From JAAYVZ01 sp035403265 (GTDB lineage Bacteria > Acidobacteriota > Thermoanaerobaculia > Thermoanaerobaculales > Thermoanaerobaculaceae): a stretch of DNA of 16,420 nt. Numbering within the stretch: the stretch's first letter is position 1; each line of letters opens with the position of its first letter. The stretch lies in NCBI GenBank assembly GCA_035403265.1, contig DAONEV010000051.1, forward strand, positions 1 to 16,420, given 5' to 3'. The notes under the pieces are model-generated. The model was not told the DNA's origin. It saw only the letters and a program-made list of their open reading frames with translations, and made no database searches. The translations under genes were made by a program, and so were the position numbers. This document shows positions 7,486 through 15,238 of the stretch, in pieces.

Positions 7486-9548
7486 CGCGCCTTCTCCACC
7501 TCGACCAGGTTCTCGTGGAACGCCGCGCCGTGGCCCATGTCGGTCTCACGGCCCAGTGACAGCAGGTTGACCGCACCCTCGGCCAGCCAGAAGCCGTTGG
7601 GGACAGACACGACACCGGGCCGGATGCCGCCGTCCAGCCGCACCGGCAGCCGCAGCTCGCCACGGTCGTTGAAGACACGCCCCTCGTCGCCCTCGGCAAT
7701 CCCCCGCACCAGCGCGTCGTCCGGACTCATCGAGAGGACAGGTCCGGGTTCCATGCGGCGCAGCGTGTCGAGGCAGCCGAACTGCGAGTGGATGCGCGTC
7801 TTCGTGTTGGGGGTGAGCAGCACCAGCGGGAAGCGCGCGGCGAGGGCGCTGCGCTGCGACTCGACCGGCTCCGAGTAGCCCGGAAGCTCGTCGAGGCCCC
7901 AGCGCACCCGGGCCTCGTCGCTCCACAGCTCGATCCGGCCCGACGGGGTGGGAAAGCGCAGGTCGGAGAACGCAACCTCGGCGGCGCCGGGCGCCAGTAC
8001 CGGCCCCTCGCGCAGGTTCTCGAGGGTGATCTCCGGCCACGGCTCCAGCCGCCTCCGGAGCCACGCCTCCTCGCCCCCCGGCTGGACGAGATGTGCCTCC
8101 ATCGCGCCCGGGTCGAAACCCAATCGCTCGGCGAGCGCCCAGTACACCTCGGTCTCGGGCCGCACGTGCGGCGGCGGCTCGACGAGCTTCTGGCGGAGCT
8201 GCAGATAGGGATGCCAGTAGGCACCGATGACGTCGGTCTGCTCGAACAGGTTCTTCGCCGGAAGAACGATGTCGGCGGTGCGGGCGGTATCGGTGAGGAG
8301 CTCGTCGACAACGACCCGGAACTCGAGGCGGCGGAATGCCTCGACGACGGCAGGCGTCTCGGGGTGCTGGGGGATCGGGTTGGCGCGCTCGATCCACGCT
8401 GCCATCAGCGGCGGGTCGGTGAGGGCCTGCATCCCCTGTCCCAGCCTCGCCGTCGGGATGGCCACACGGACGACGCCGTCCGGCGCCACCGGCGGGTAGC
8501 AGTCCAGAGGGTCGCGGAGAGGACCGAACACCTGCGTCGCCAGGTTGGCGTACATCCACCCCGCACCGGGACGCCCGATCTGCCCGGTGAGGGCGAGCAG
8601 CGCCAGCATCGCCCGCATCGCCTGGCCGCTGTTGGTGTAGCGCTGCATGCCGAACCCCGGGACGATGGTGGCCGGGTGGATGGTGCCAAGCATCACAGCC
8701 AGCCGTTCCACCACCGCGACCGGGACCCCACTCACCTCGGCGGCGCGCGCCGGAGGCCAGGTGCGAGCCAGGGCAGCGAACGGCTCGAGCCCACGCACGT
8801 GCGCCGCGATGAACGCGCGGTCGATCCAGCTCCGCTCGATGAGCACATGGGCGATGCCCAGCGCCAGCGCGCCATCGGTGCCGGGACGAGGCTGGACCAG
8901 CAGCTCGGCGCGCTCGGCCGTCTCGGTGCGGCGCGGGTCGATCACCACGACCTGTGCGCCCGCTGCCAGCGCCAGGGCCAGGTGGTCCATCTGGTGGACG
9001 TTGGTTTCCGCCGCGTTCTTGCCCCAGAAGACTATCAGGCGGGCATTGGCCAGGTCCCACGGCGCGTTGTGCAGGTTGTCGCCGAGGGTCAGCCGGGTGG
9101 CCTCGAGGCCGGCCGGCCAGCACAGATCGCCGTAGGTCGTGGTGCAGCCGCCGAACAGCCGCCAGAACGCCATGCTGACGCCGTTGAGCAGCCCCTTGGT
9201 GCCGGTGCCGGCGAAGAAGAGCACGGCCTGGGGTCCCCACTCCCGGCTGATGCGGGTGAGCTCCGAGGCGATCTGGTCGAGCGCCTCGTCCCAGCCGATC
9301 GGAGCGAACGACCCGTCGTCCTTCCGGCGCAGCGGTACTGTCAGGCGGTTCGGCGACACGGACCGCTCGACGTAGGCCAGCCCCTTGATACACACGCCCT
9401 TGCCGGTGGCGAGGTTGCCCGGGTGCGGCTCGATACGGCGGATCTGCCCGTCCTCGATCTCGACGCGCAGCGAGCACGTCGAGTAGCAGTCGCGCGGGCA
9501 CGCAGTGGTGAGTACCGTCGAGGCCAGCGGCGCGTCTCCCCGACGCAT
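7482..9548 (-). CDS. Molybdopterin (bis-MGD) oxidoreductase catalytic subunit
   Basis: This is a molybdopterin-dependent oxidoreductase of the DMSO-reductase superfamily, 688 residues from the chosen start. The N-terminal [4Fe-4S] motif is CPRDCYSTC with a fourth Cys in GKGVC (Cys17, 21, 25 and 53). A Cys in GDLCWPAG (Cys143) lies where formate-dehydrogenase-like relatives place the Mo-ligating (seleno)cysteine. Further family features are FWGKNAAETN, VIDPRRTETA, the region with DIVLPAKNLFEQTD, and a C-terminal molydopterin-dinucleotide-binding domain (LLTPNTKTRIHSQF to the end). The start is uncertain: ATG 9548 and ATG 9563 both lack a clear ribosome binding site, and GTG 9599 is also possible. 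None of these gives a twin-arginine signal, so Tat export is not supported. It is the first gene of the minus-strand operon and overlaps the next by four bases. The substrate is unknown; a polysulfide-, thiosulfate- or DMSO-type reductase is possible. Confidence 0.93.
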   Translation of the reverse strand: MRRGDAPLASTVLTTACPRDCYSTCSLRVEIEDGQIRRIEPHPGNLATGKGVCIKGLAYVERSVSPNRLTVPLRRKDDGSFAPIGWDEALDQIASELTRISREWGPQAVLFFAGTGTKGLLNGVSMAFWRLFGGCTTTYGDLCWPAGLEATRLTLGDNLHNAPWDLANARLIVFWGKNAAETNVHQMDHLALALAAGAQVVVIDPRRTETAERAELLVQPRPGTDGALALGIAHVLIERSWIDRAFIAAHVRGLEPFAALARTWPPARAAEVSGVPVAVVERLAVMLGTIHPATIVPGFGMQRYTNSGQAMRAMLALLALTGQIGRPGAGWMYANLATQVFGPLRDPLDCYPPVAPDGVVRVAIPTARLGQGMQALTDPPLMAAWIERANPIPQHPETPAVVEAFRRLEFRVVVDELLTDTARTADIVLPAKNLFEQTDVIGAYWHPYLQLRQKLVEPPPHVRPETEVYWALAERLGFDPGAMEAHLVQPGGEEAWLRRRLEPWPEITLENLREGPVLAPGAAEVAFSDLRFPTPSGRIELWSDEARVRWGLDELPGYSEPVESQRSALAARFPLVLLTPNTKTRIHSQFGCLDTLRRMEPGPVLSMSPDDALVRGIAEGDEGRVFNDRGELRLPVRLDGGIRPGVVSVPNGFWLAEGAVNLLSLGRETDMGHGAAFHENLVEVEKAR

Positions 9549-9842
9549 GATAGCCTGCGCCATTCCGGGCAGAACCCGCGTCACCACGGCGATGCTCACA
9601 GAGCGACGGCAACGCCTCGCGCGTACCAGCACAGACTCCACCAGTGCATGTCGGGCCGCTGGGTGGGAAGCCAACGTCTCCGCACCCCGTCCTTGAGCCT
9701 GGCTGCCGGTGTTCCTACAATGCCCCGGAGGTCGGAGGCGCCTGGGCCGGGGCGCCATTCGCCGCCGAGCCGATCGGCCGGATGCACGAGGCGACCCAAC
9801 GGCTGCTGTCTGGCGCTCCTGGCGAGGGAAGATGGGGGACCG
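9549..9842. other. Divergent intergenic region between the molybdoenzyme operon and the M1 peptidase
   Basis: This gap of about 290 bases separates two divergently transcribed units. The plus strand carries a clear sigma-70-like promoter (9693-9721) and a leader of roughly 115 bases before the peptidase ATG. The leader is GC-rich, and I saw no recognisable riboswitch in it. For the minus strand I found no convincing -35/-10 pair. ORFs crossing this region in other frames look like continuations of antisense open frames rather than genes. Confidence 0.6.
9693..9721 (+). promoter_or_regulatory. Sigma-70-like promoter for the M1 peptidase gene
   Basis: TTGAGC at 9693-9698 and TACAAT at 9716-9721 are separated by exactly 17 bases. 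They match the housekeeping consensus at four of six and five of six positions. This is an AT-rich exception in a GC-rich stretch and lies about 120 bases before the downstream ATG at 9843. Transcription would be expected to start near 9728. Confidence 0.65.
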
Positions 9843-12047
9843 ATGTCGAGCAGGCACTGCCGCATGAGCTTTCGGGTCAAGCGTCAGGGGCGCTCCGGCT
9901 CGACCCCGCTCCTCTGCCTCGCGGCCTTCGCACTCCTCCTGACCAACGGCAGGCCGACCCGCGCCCAGGAGGGCAAAGCGGCGGCGAGCGGGCCGCAGGC
10001 AGGTGCTTTGGCCACCGCGCCACGGCCCGTCGGGGTAGCGACGCCACCCGCGCCGGTCTACTCGATCGCGATGGAGGTCACGTACGACCCGGCCACCAGG
10101 TCACTGGAGGGCCACCAACACCTGCGCTGGCGCAACACGGCGCGGGTCCCCGTCCCGGACCTGGAGCTCCACCTCTACCTGAACGCCTTCGCCAACACCG
10201 ACTCGACGTTCTTCCGCGAGTCCCGGGGGCAGCTCCGCGGCTTCGAAAGCCCGGCCGGGAAGTGGGGGTGGACCGAGATCACCGGCATCCGGACCGCGGC
10301 CGGCGCCAACCTCAAGGCAGCCGGGGAGTTCATCCGGCCGGACGATGACAACCCCGAGGACCGGACCGTGGTCCGCTACCCGCTGCCGGCGCCCCTGCCG
10401 CCGGGCCAGTCGATCGACGTCGAGATCGCCTTCGAGGGCCAGTTGCCCGGTGTCTTTGCGCGCAACGGCGCACGCGGCGATTTCGTCCTCGGCGGCCAGT
10501 GGTTCCCCAAGATCGGCGTCTTCGAGGACGCCGGCGTGCGCGAGCGCACCGCAGCGGGGTGGAACTGCCACCAGTACCACGCCAACAGCGAGTTCTACGC
10601 CGACTTCGGCGACTACGACGTGAGCGTCACGCTGCCGATCCGCTACCGCGGCCATGTCGGGGGCACCGGCCTCCTGGTCAGCGAGACGGCGACCGCCGAC
10701 CAGGTCACCGCGCGGTTCGTCGCCAGGAACGTGAACGACTTCGCGTGGACCGGTGATCCTGCCTTCGAGGTCGTCCGCGATCGCTTCGACCCCGCCACCG
10801 ATGTCCCCCCTGCGGCACAGGCCCGCATTGCCGGGCTCCTCGGCCTGCAGCCGGCGGAGATCGCACTCTCACCGGTCGATATCACCCTGTTCGTGCGGCC
10901 GGAGCACCGCGGGCAGGCCAGGCGCTACCTCTCCTCGATGCGGGTGGCCCTGGGAGGCTACGGGTTGCGACTTGGTGCCTTCCCCTACTCCCACATCACG
11001 ATGGTCGACCCGCCCCGGGGCGCCCTCGGCTCGGGAGGCATGGAGTACCTGACCTTCATCACACTCGGCACCCACGCGCTACTGGCCATCCCGCCGTTCG
11101 ACCGCATCCTGCTTCCCGAGATGGTCACCATCCACGAGCTGGGCCACAACTACTGGATGGGCCTGATTGCCAGCAATGAGTTCGAGGAGTCGTGGATCGA
11201 CGAGGGCATCAACTCGTACTACGAGATGGTCATGACCGACGAGACCTACCCCAGCCAGGTGGCACTGTTGGGATTCGCCACGACCGCGTTCGAAAGCAAC
11301 CATGCCAGTCAGGGCGGTGGGCACTTCATGGACCCGATCGCGCGGGAGTCGTGGCGGTTTCGATCCGGAGGCTCCTACGGTCTCAACTCGTATCAGCGCC
11401 CAGCGATCGCGCTCCGCCACCTCGAAGGCCTGGTCGGCACCACGACCTTCCACCGGGCAATGCGCCACTTCTTTCAGGAGTGGCAGTTCCGCCACCCGTC
11501 CACGACAGACTTCGAGCAAAGCTTCCAGGCCTCCGCCGGCCGGGATCTCGGCTGGTTCTTCGAGCAGGCCTTCCACTCGACGCGGACCCTGGACTACGCC
11601 GTGACCTCCATCTCCAGCCGGCAGACAGTCGAGAGGAGCGGTTACTACTGGCGCAAGGGCGTCCGCACCCTCGAAGGTGAGGACGAGGCCAAAGAGCAGA
11701 AGAAGGACATCGGGACATCCGCGACCACGCTCCAGTACCGGAACGTCGTCGTCGTCGAGAGGCTCGGCGAGTTCGTCCATCCGGTTACGGTCCAGCTCGT
11801 CTTCGCCGACGGTCAGGTGGAGCGGCACGAGTGGGACGGCCGGGAGCGCTGGCAGCGATTCGAGAGCCTCCAGAAGGTGAAGCTCGTCTCGGCCCAGGTC
11901 GACCCCGACGACGTGATGGCCCTCGACGTCAACCGGCTCAACAACTCCCGGCTCCTCAAACCGCGTCGGGCTCCAGCGTCCAAGCTGCTCGTCCACCTTC
12001 TCTTCTGGCTCCAGAACCTGCTCGCCGCCACGGCGCTCCTGGGGTGA
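9843..12047 (+). CDS. Secreted or membrane-anchored M1-family metallopeptidase
   Basis: This 734-residue zinc peptidase has a signal peptide: a basic n-region, a hydrophobic core PLLCLAAFALLL and a likely cleavage after TRA (about residue 41). A beta-sandwich N-terminal domain follows, then the M1 catalytic domain: GGMEY at 398-402 (variant of GxMEN), HELGH at 431-435 and the third zinc ligand Glu454 at the canonical 18-residue spacing. The probable catalytic Tyr517 sits in SYQRP. A C-terminal hydrophobic segment (about 713-734, LLVHLLFWLQNLLAATALLG) could anchor it. The start at 9843 is chosen from the purine-rich GGGGGA just upstream and from the signal peptide. The same frame is open far upstream, but that part is antisense to the molybdoenzyme gene. 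The next gene begins four bases after its stop. It is probably an extracytoplasmic aminopeptidase; specificity cannot be read from the sequence. Confidence 0.93.
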   Translation: MSSRHCRMSFRVKRQGRSGSTPLLCLAAFALLLTNGRPTRAQEGKAAASGPQAGALATAPRPVGVATPPAPVYSIAMEVTYDPATRSLEGHQHLRWRNTARVPVPDLELHLYLNAFANTDSTFFRESRGQLRGFESPAGKWGWTEITGIRTAAGANLKAAGEFIRPDDDNPEDRTVVRYPLPAPLPPGQSIDVEIAFEGQLPGVFARNGARGDFVLGGQWFPKIGVFEDAGVRERTAAGWNCHQYHANSEFYADFGDYDVSVTLPIRYRGHVGGTGLLVSETATADQVTARFVARNVNDFAWTGDPAFEVVRDRFDPATDVPPAAQARIAGLLGLQPAEIALSPVDITLFVRPEHRGQARRYLSSMRVALGGYGLRLGAFPYSHITMVDPPRGALGSGGMEYLTFITLGTHALLAIPPFDRILLPEMVTIHELGHNYWMGLIASNEFEESWIDEGINSYYEMVMTDETYPSQVALLGFATTAFESNHASQGGGHFMDPIARESWRFRSGGSYGLNSYQRPAIALRHLEGLVGTTTFHRAMRHFFQEWQFRHPSTTDFEQSFQASAGRDLGWFFEQAFHSTRTLDYAVTSISSRQTVERSGYYWRKGVRTLEGEDEAKEQKKDIGTSATTLQYRNVVVVERLGEFVHPVTVQLVFADGQVERHEWDGRERWQRFESLQKVKLVSAQVDPDDVMALDVNRLNNSRLLKPRRAPASKLLVHLLFWLQNLLAATALLG

Positions 12048-12051
12048 TGCG

Positions 12052-13086
12052 ATGCGCTTCCTGACACTGCTCGGCCAGGGCTTCCGCACGGCGCGGCGAC
12101 ACCCGCGCCTGGTCCTGATCGCCTATCTCACCCCTCTCCTGCCGGCTCTCCTGCTGGTTGCGATGGCGCGGTCCACCCTCGCGCCGGCGCTCGACTCCAG
12201 CCTCTTCGCCGCCCGCGTCCTCGACGGGCGGTGGGTCGGCGTCTGGGACGACTTCAGATTCTCGCCCGAGAACCACCTCCAGGTCGTGCTGGGCAGCGGC
12301 CTGGGGCTGGCTCTGCTGGTGACGCTCCTGCTGCAGATCCCGCTGGCGGCTGGAACTGTCGAGGTGTTGCTCGATCGCGACGAGCCCGAGCGGCATCCGT
12401 TTGCAGCCGGGGTTGCCCGCCACACGTGGCCGTTCCTGCGCAGCGCGACATGGTTCCTCGGTGCCGCGGCCGCGGTCACCGCCGCGGTGGTCGGCACCGC
12501 CATGGCGTTCTTCAAGCTTGCGGAGATCAGGGCCAACGGGCTCCTCGACCTGGTCGGGATCGGCACGGCCATCCCCCTGGCATTGCTGCTCGCGGCGATC
12601 CTCGGCCCCGCCTACGATCTGGCCCGCATCGCCATCGCCCGTCATGGCGACGGCGCGACGCTCCGCGGCTTCCTGCGCGCCCTCTGGCTGGTGCTTCGCA
12701 GACCCGGCATCTGGCTGCCGCTCTACCTGAGCTTCGTCACCCTGGTGGTGGCGCTGCACCTGGGCTACTACGCCGGCCGCCGCCCGTGGACCCCCGGCTC
12801 GGTGGCGGCCATCGTCGCGCTCCTCGTGGCCCAACAGCTCGTCATGGCGGTGCGTGCGTTCTTCCACGTCGCGTTCTGGGGGTCGGAGGTCGCCGCCTTC
12901 CACCTCGTTGGTGAGCCGAGACTGGCGAAGAAGCGCCAGAAGGCGACCGCCGGACCGGCCGGCCAACCAGAGGGCAGCCATGCAGCCTCCGAAGGCGCGG
13001 CAGCGGCTCGTGTCGAGCCTGAGCCGCCGATCCAGGTGGTCGAGCCGGCCATCGACGCACCTCCGGGCCCTCCTGACCCGGCTTGA
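12052..13086 (+). CDS. Polytopic membrane protein of unknown function
   Basis: I do not recognise a family for this 344-residue protein. A short basic start (MRFLTLLGQGFRTARRHPR) is followed by about six hydrophobic helices, near 19-40, 78-101, 131-154, 165-188, 219-240 and 249-272. The tail (290-344) is hydrophilic and rich in Ala, Pro and Glu. Arginine-rich loops (ARRHPR, VLRRPG, KKRQK) suggest cytoplasmic segments. No catalytic or transport motif is evident. The ATG lies four bases after the stop of the M1 peptidase gene, with the ribosome binding site inside the end of that gene. The two are therefore probably translated in a coupled way and may work together, for example as peptidase and membrane partner; that link is inference from position only. 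Confidence 0.85.
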   Translation: MRFLTLLGQGFRTARRHPRLVLIAYLTPLLPALLLVAMARSTLAPALDSSLFAARVLDGRWVGVWDDFRFSPENHLQVVLGSGLGLALLVTLLLQIPLAAGTVEVLLDRDEPERHPFAAGVARHTWPFLRSATWFLGAAAAVTAAVVGTAMAFFKLAEIRANGLLDLVGIGTAIPLALLLAAILGPAYDLARIAIARHGDGATLRGFLRALWLVLRRPGIWLPLYLSFVTLVVALHLGYYAGRRPWTPGSVAAIVALLVAQQLVMAVRAFFHVAFWGSEVAAFHLVGEPRLAKKRQKATAGPAGQPEGSHAASEGAAAARVEPEPPIQVVEPAIDAPPGPPDPA

Positions 13087-13088
13087 AG

Positions 13089-13118
13089 CCTGCCCTGCCT
13101 CCGTCAGGCCAGGGCGGG
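13089..13118. terminator. Hairpin at the second convergent junction
   Basis: CCTGCCCTG (13089-13097) pairs with CAGGGCGGG (13110-13118) through nine base pairs including one G-T wobble, and an inner CCT/AGG can extend the stem around a short bulge. The structure lies just after the membrane-protein stop (13086) and covers the stop codon of the convergent ycaQ-like gene (13104-13106). There is no T-tract, so function as a terminator is plausible but unproven. Confidence 0.4.
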
Positions 13119-14351
13119 GACCTTCGAGGCTCCGGACGGACCCGGGCCGACAAGCTCCAGCCGCAGGGACTGGGCGTAACGGGCGAGCGCCACGCGGATG
13201 GCCTCACGTTCGCTCGCCCGCGATGACTCCTTCCCGCCGGCCGACTCGAGGTGGCACGAGAGCACGTCGAGCGTGCCAGCTCTTCGGCGGGCCTTGAGGT
13301 CCACCCGCGCCACGATGTGCTCGCCAGCCAGGACGGGCATGCAGTAGTACCCGTAGGTGCGCTTGTCGGCGGGCTTGAAGATCTCCAGGACCTGGTCGAA
13401 ACCAAAGAGGCTCTTGACTCGAGGCCGATCCCAGAGGACCGGGTCGAACGGTGAGAGCAGGATCCCCACGTCGGGGCGCGGGCGGATCGACTCGAGCCGC
13501 CCGGCCAGGTCGAGGTCCTCCGGGCGGACCCAGCCGGCAAGCCGGGCGTCGTCATCCCTGACCAGGGCACAGGGCAGCACCGCGCCCTGGTCTCGAAGGC
13601 GCGCCAGTGCGGCCTTGATCTCGGCGGGCCGGTTGCGCAGCCGCCAGGTCTGCGCGAGCGTCCCCGTGGCGGCCCAGCCGTGGCCCCCGAGCGCCAGAAG
13701 GAGCAGCCGTTCCAGCGCCTCCTCCTGTGGCACCTCAGCTCGGCGGAAGCTCTCCGGGATGACCCGCTCGGCGAGGTCGTAGGTGCGCTGGAACGCCGCC
13801 CGCTCGCGGATGGCGAGCTCCCCCGAGGACCAGAGGGCCGTGGCGACCCGCTTGGCCACCTTGAGGTCCCACCACCCCTTGCCGGACTGTCCCTCCATCT
13901 CGGCGGAGCGCAGCGGCCCGCCGTCGCGGACTCGACGAAGCAGGTCCTCGGCGACCTTCGGGTGCTCGCCAAGGAGGTCGCCCCACCAGGGGTGACGGAC
14001 GAGCTCCCTGCGCCGGAAGGCGAATACCGGGTAGAGCTCCAGAGGGAGCCAGCACGCCTCGTGACCCCAGTACTCGAAGAGCGGCTCGCCGGGCTGCAGC
14101 AACTCCTCGGCGAGTGCCGGGTCAAAACCCTGAAGGCGGGAGAGCAGCACGATGGCGTGGCTTCGGGCCCCGGCCACGGAGACCGTGTCGAGCTGCAGAT
14201 AGCCAAAGCGGGCGATCACCTCGTGGGCCGCGCGACGCGAACCGCGCTCTCCGGCCGGCGCCTTCGCCGGGAAGTCAGCCCACGCCGGCTTCAACAACCC
14301 GGCTCGGCAGAGCGCAAGCCGCCGCGCGGCCCGAATCGAGAGCGACTCCAT
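13104..14351 (-). CDS. ycaQ: YcaQ-family crosslink-repair DNA glycosylase
   Basis: This 415-residue protein matches the HTH_42 / YcaQ-AlkZ family of winged-helix DNA glycosylases, which excise alkylated bases and unhook interstrand crosslinks in the cytoplasm. The length is that usual for the family. Visible marks are the catalytic-type QLD motif (Gln53 to Asp55) in YLQLDTVSVAGARSH followed by LLSRLQGFDP, the FEYWGHEACWLP segment (about residues 92-103), and the C-terminal part with LLSPFDPVLWDR and YGYYCMPVLAGEHIVARVD. The QxD form is typical of the YcaQ branch rather than the QxQ of antibiotic-cluster AlkZ; that distinction is from family knowledge. No strong ribosome binding site precedes the ATG at 14351, but no other start suits the domain better. 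It stands alone on its strand, convergent with the membrane-protein gene and divergent from the two-component genes. Confidence 0.9.
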   Translation of the reverse strand: MESLSIRAARRLALCRAGLLKPAWADFPAKAPAGERGSRRAAHEVIARFGYLQLDTVSVAGARSHAIVLLSRLQGFDPALAEELLQPGEPLFEYWGHEACWLPLELYPVFAFRRRELVRHPWWGDLLGEHPKVAEDLLRRVRDGGPLRSAEMEGQSGKGWWDLKVAKRVATALWSSGELAIRERAAFQRTYDLAERVIPESFRRAEVPQEEALERLLLLALGGHGWAATGTLAQTWRLRNRPAEIKAALARLRDQGAVLPCALVRDDDARLAGWVRPEDLDLAGRLESIRPRPDVGILLSPFDPVLWDRPRVKSLFGFDQVLEIFKPADKRTYGYYCMPVLAGEHIVARVDLKARRRAGTLDVLSCHLESAGGKESSRASEREAIRVALARYAQSLRLELVGPGPSGASKVPALA

Positions 14352-14394
14352 TCCGGCGAGGCTACCAGAACAGAGCCCTCGGGGATAAGCGAAA

Positions 14395-14422
14395 GACCGG
14401 CACCAATCGAGAATCGCCGGTC
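14395..14422. promoter_or_regulatory. Inverted repeat in the divergent gap, possible operator
   Basis: The arms GACCGGC (14395-14401) and GCCGGTC (14416-14422) are perfect inverted copies separated by 14 bases. Their centres are 21 bases apart, about two helical turns. This geometry suits a dimeric regulator. The element lies 44 bases upstream of the ycaQ-like start and about 145 bases upstream of the response-regulator start, so either gene could be its target. GC-rich chance repeats remain possible. Confidence 0.35.
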
Positions 14423-14551
14423 CCCGCGGTCACCGGCCAGAGCTGCCCGGCCACCGAGGCGTTCAGGACGCGCCGCCGGGTGCTCCCCGGCATGGACCCC
14501 CGCCGCGAGGGTTACCATGGGCTCGCCGTCACGCCTGCCGGCGCTCACGGC

Positions 14552-14557
14552 GGAGGG
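14552..14557 (+). promoter_or_regulatory. Ribosome binding site of the response regulator
   Basis: GGAGGG lies eight bases before the ATG at 14566 and decides that start. The next upstream ATG, at 14517, is out of frame. Confidence 0.8.
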
Positions 14558-14565
14558 CTTCACCG

Positions 14566-15231
14566 ATGCGGGTGCTCCTGGTCGAGGACGACCTCAGGTT
14601 GCGCGACGTGATCGCGCGCAACATCGAGCGGCTGGCCCTGGCCTGCGACACCGCCAGCTCGCTGGCCGAGGCGGACGAGCTCATGGCCCTCCACGCCTAT
14701 GACCTGCTGGTCCTGGACCGGCGCCTCCCGGACGGGGACGGCCTCGATCTCTGCCGGACGGCACGGCAGCAGGGCTTCGGCAACTCCATCCTCATGCTGA
14801 CGGCGTTGCACGATCCACAATCGACCGTCGAAGGCCTGGCCGACGGCGCCGATGACTACCTCGGGAAGCCATTCGACCTGGAAGTGCTGCAGGCGAGGGT
14901 CAAGGCGCTTCTGCGCCGTAACCAGCGTCGTCCAGCCGAGGAGCTGTGCCGGGGTGAGCTTCGCCTCGATCCGTGGAAGCGGGAGCTGCGATGGCAGGGC
15001 CGGCCGGTGAGTGTCACGGCCCGGGAGCTGGCGATCCTCGAGGCCCTGCTGCGGGCCGACGGCGGTGTGACCTCGCGGGAGGACCTCATGGAGCAGGCGT
15101 GGGGTGAACGGGAGGAGCCGATGAGCAACACCATCGACGTGCTGGTCAGCCGGGTGCGCCGCAAGCTCGAGGCGGCAGGTGCCAGCGTCCGCGTCGAGTC
15201 CGTGCGCGGCCTCGGCTACCGGCTGGAGTGA
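14566..15231 (+). CDS. OmpR/PhoB-family response regulator
   Basis: This 221-residue cytoplasmic transcription regulator is phosphorylated by a partner histidine kinase and binds DNA. The receiver domain (1 to about 118) has the acidic pocket Glu7-Asp8-Asp9, the phosphoacceptor Asp51 in LVLDRRLPDGDG, the switch Thr79 in ILMLTA, and Lys101 in GKPF. The C-terminal winged-helix domain (about 128-221) shows RELAILEALL, the DNA-recognition region with NTIDVLVSRVRRKL, and the terminal wing RGLGYRLE. The kinase gene follows after seven bases, so the pair is an operon. The target genes are unknown; autoregulation, and regulation of the divergent glycosylase gene, are possible but not shown. Confidence 0.96.
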   Translation: MRVLLVEDDLRLRDVIARNIERLALACDTASSLAEADELMALHAYDLLVLDRRLPDGDGLDLCRTARQQGFGNSILMLTALHDPQSTVEGLADGADDYLGKPFDLEVLQARVKALLRRNQRRPAEELCRGELRLDPWKRELRWQGRPVSVTARELAILEALLRADGGVTSREDLMEQAWGEREEPMSNTIDVLVSRVRRKLEAAGASVRVESVRGLGYRLE

Positions 15232-15238
15232 GGTCGCC

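Noticed and set aside
5443..7878. 811-residue plus-strand ORF
   Set aside because: It is antisense to the DmsBC-like, small and VWA-like genes. It is low in hydrophobic cores, rich in Arg, Pro and Gly, and has no domain. It is a typical open shadow frame in GC-rich DNA.
7788..9842. Upstream 685-codon extension of the M1 peptidase frame
   Set aside because: It is antisense to the molybdoenzyme gene. The signal peptide, ribosome binding site and promoter all place the real start at 9843.
12842..14206. 454-residue minus-strand ORF over the glycosylase gene
   Set aside because: It is a Ser/Arg/Pro-rich alternative frame of the YcaQ-like gene with no domain.
14513..14518. TACCAT as a -10 element for the response regulator
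   Set aside because: It resembles TANNNT, but no reasonable -35 hexamer is seen at the right distance, so it was not listed as a promoter.
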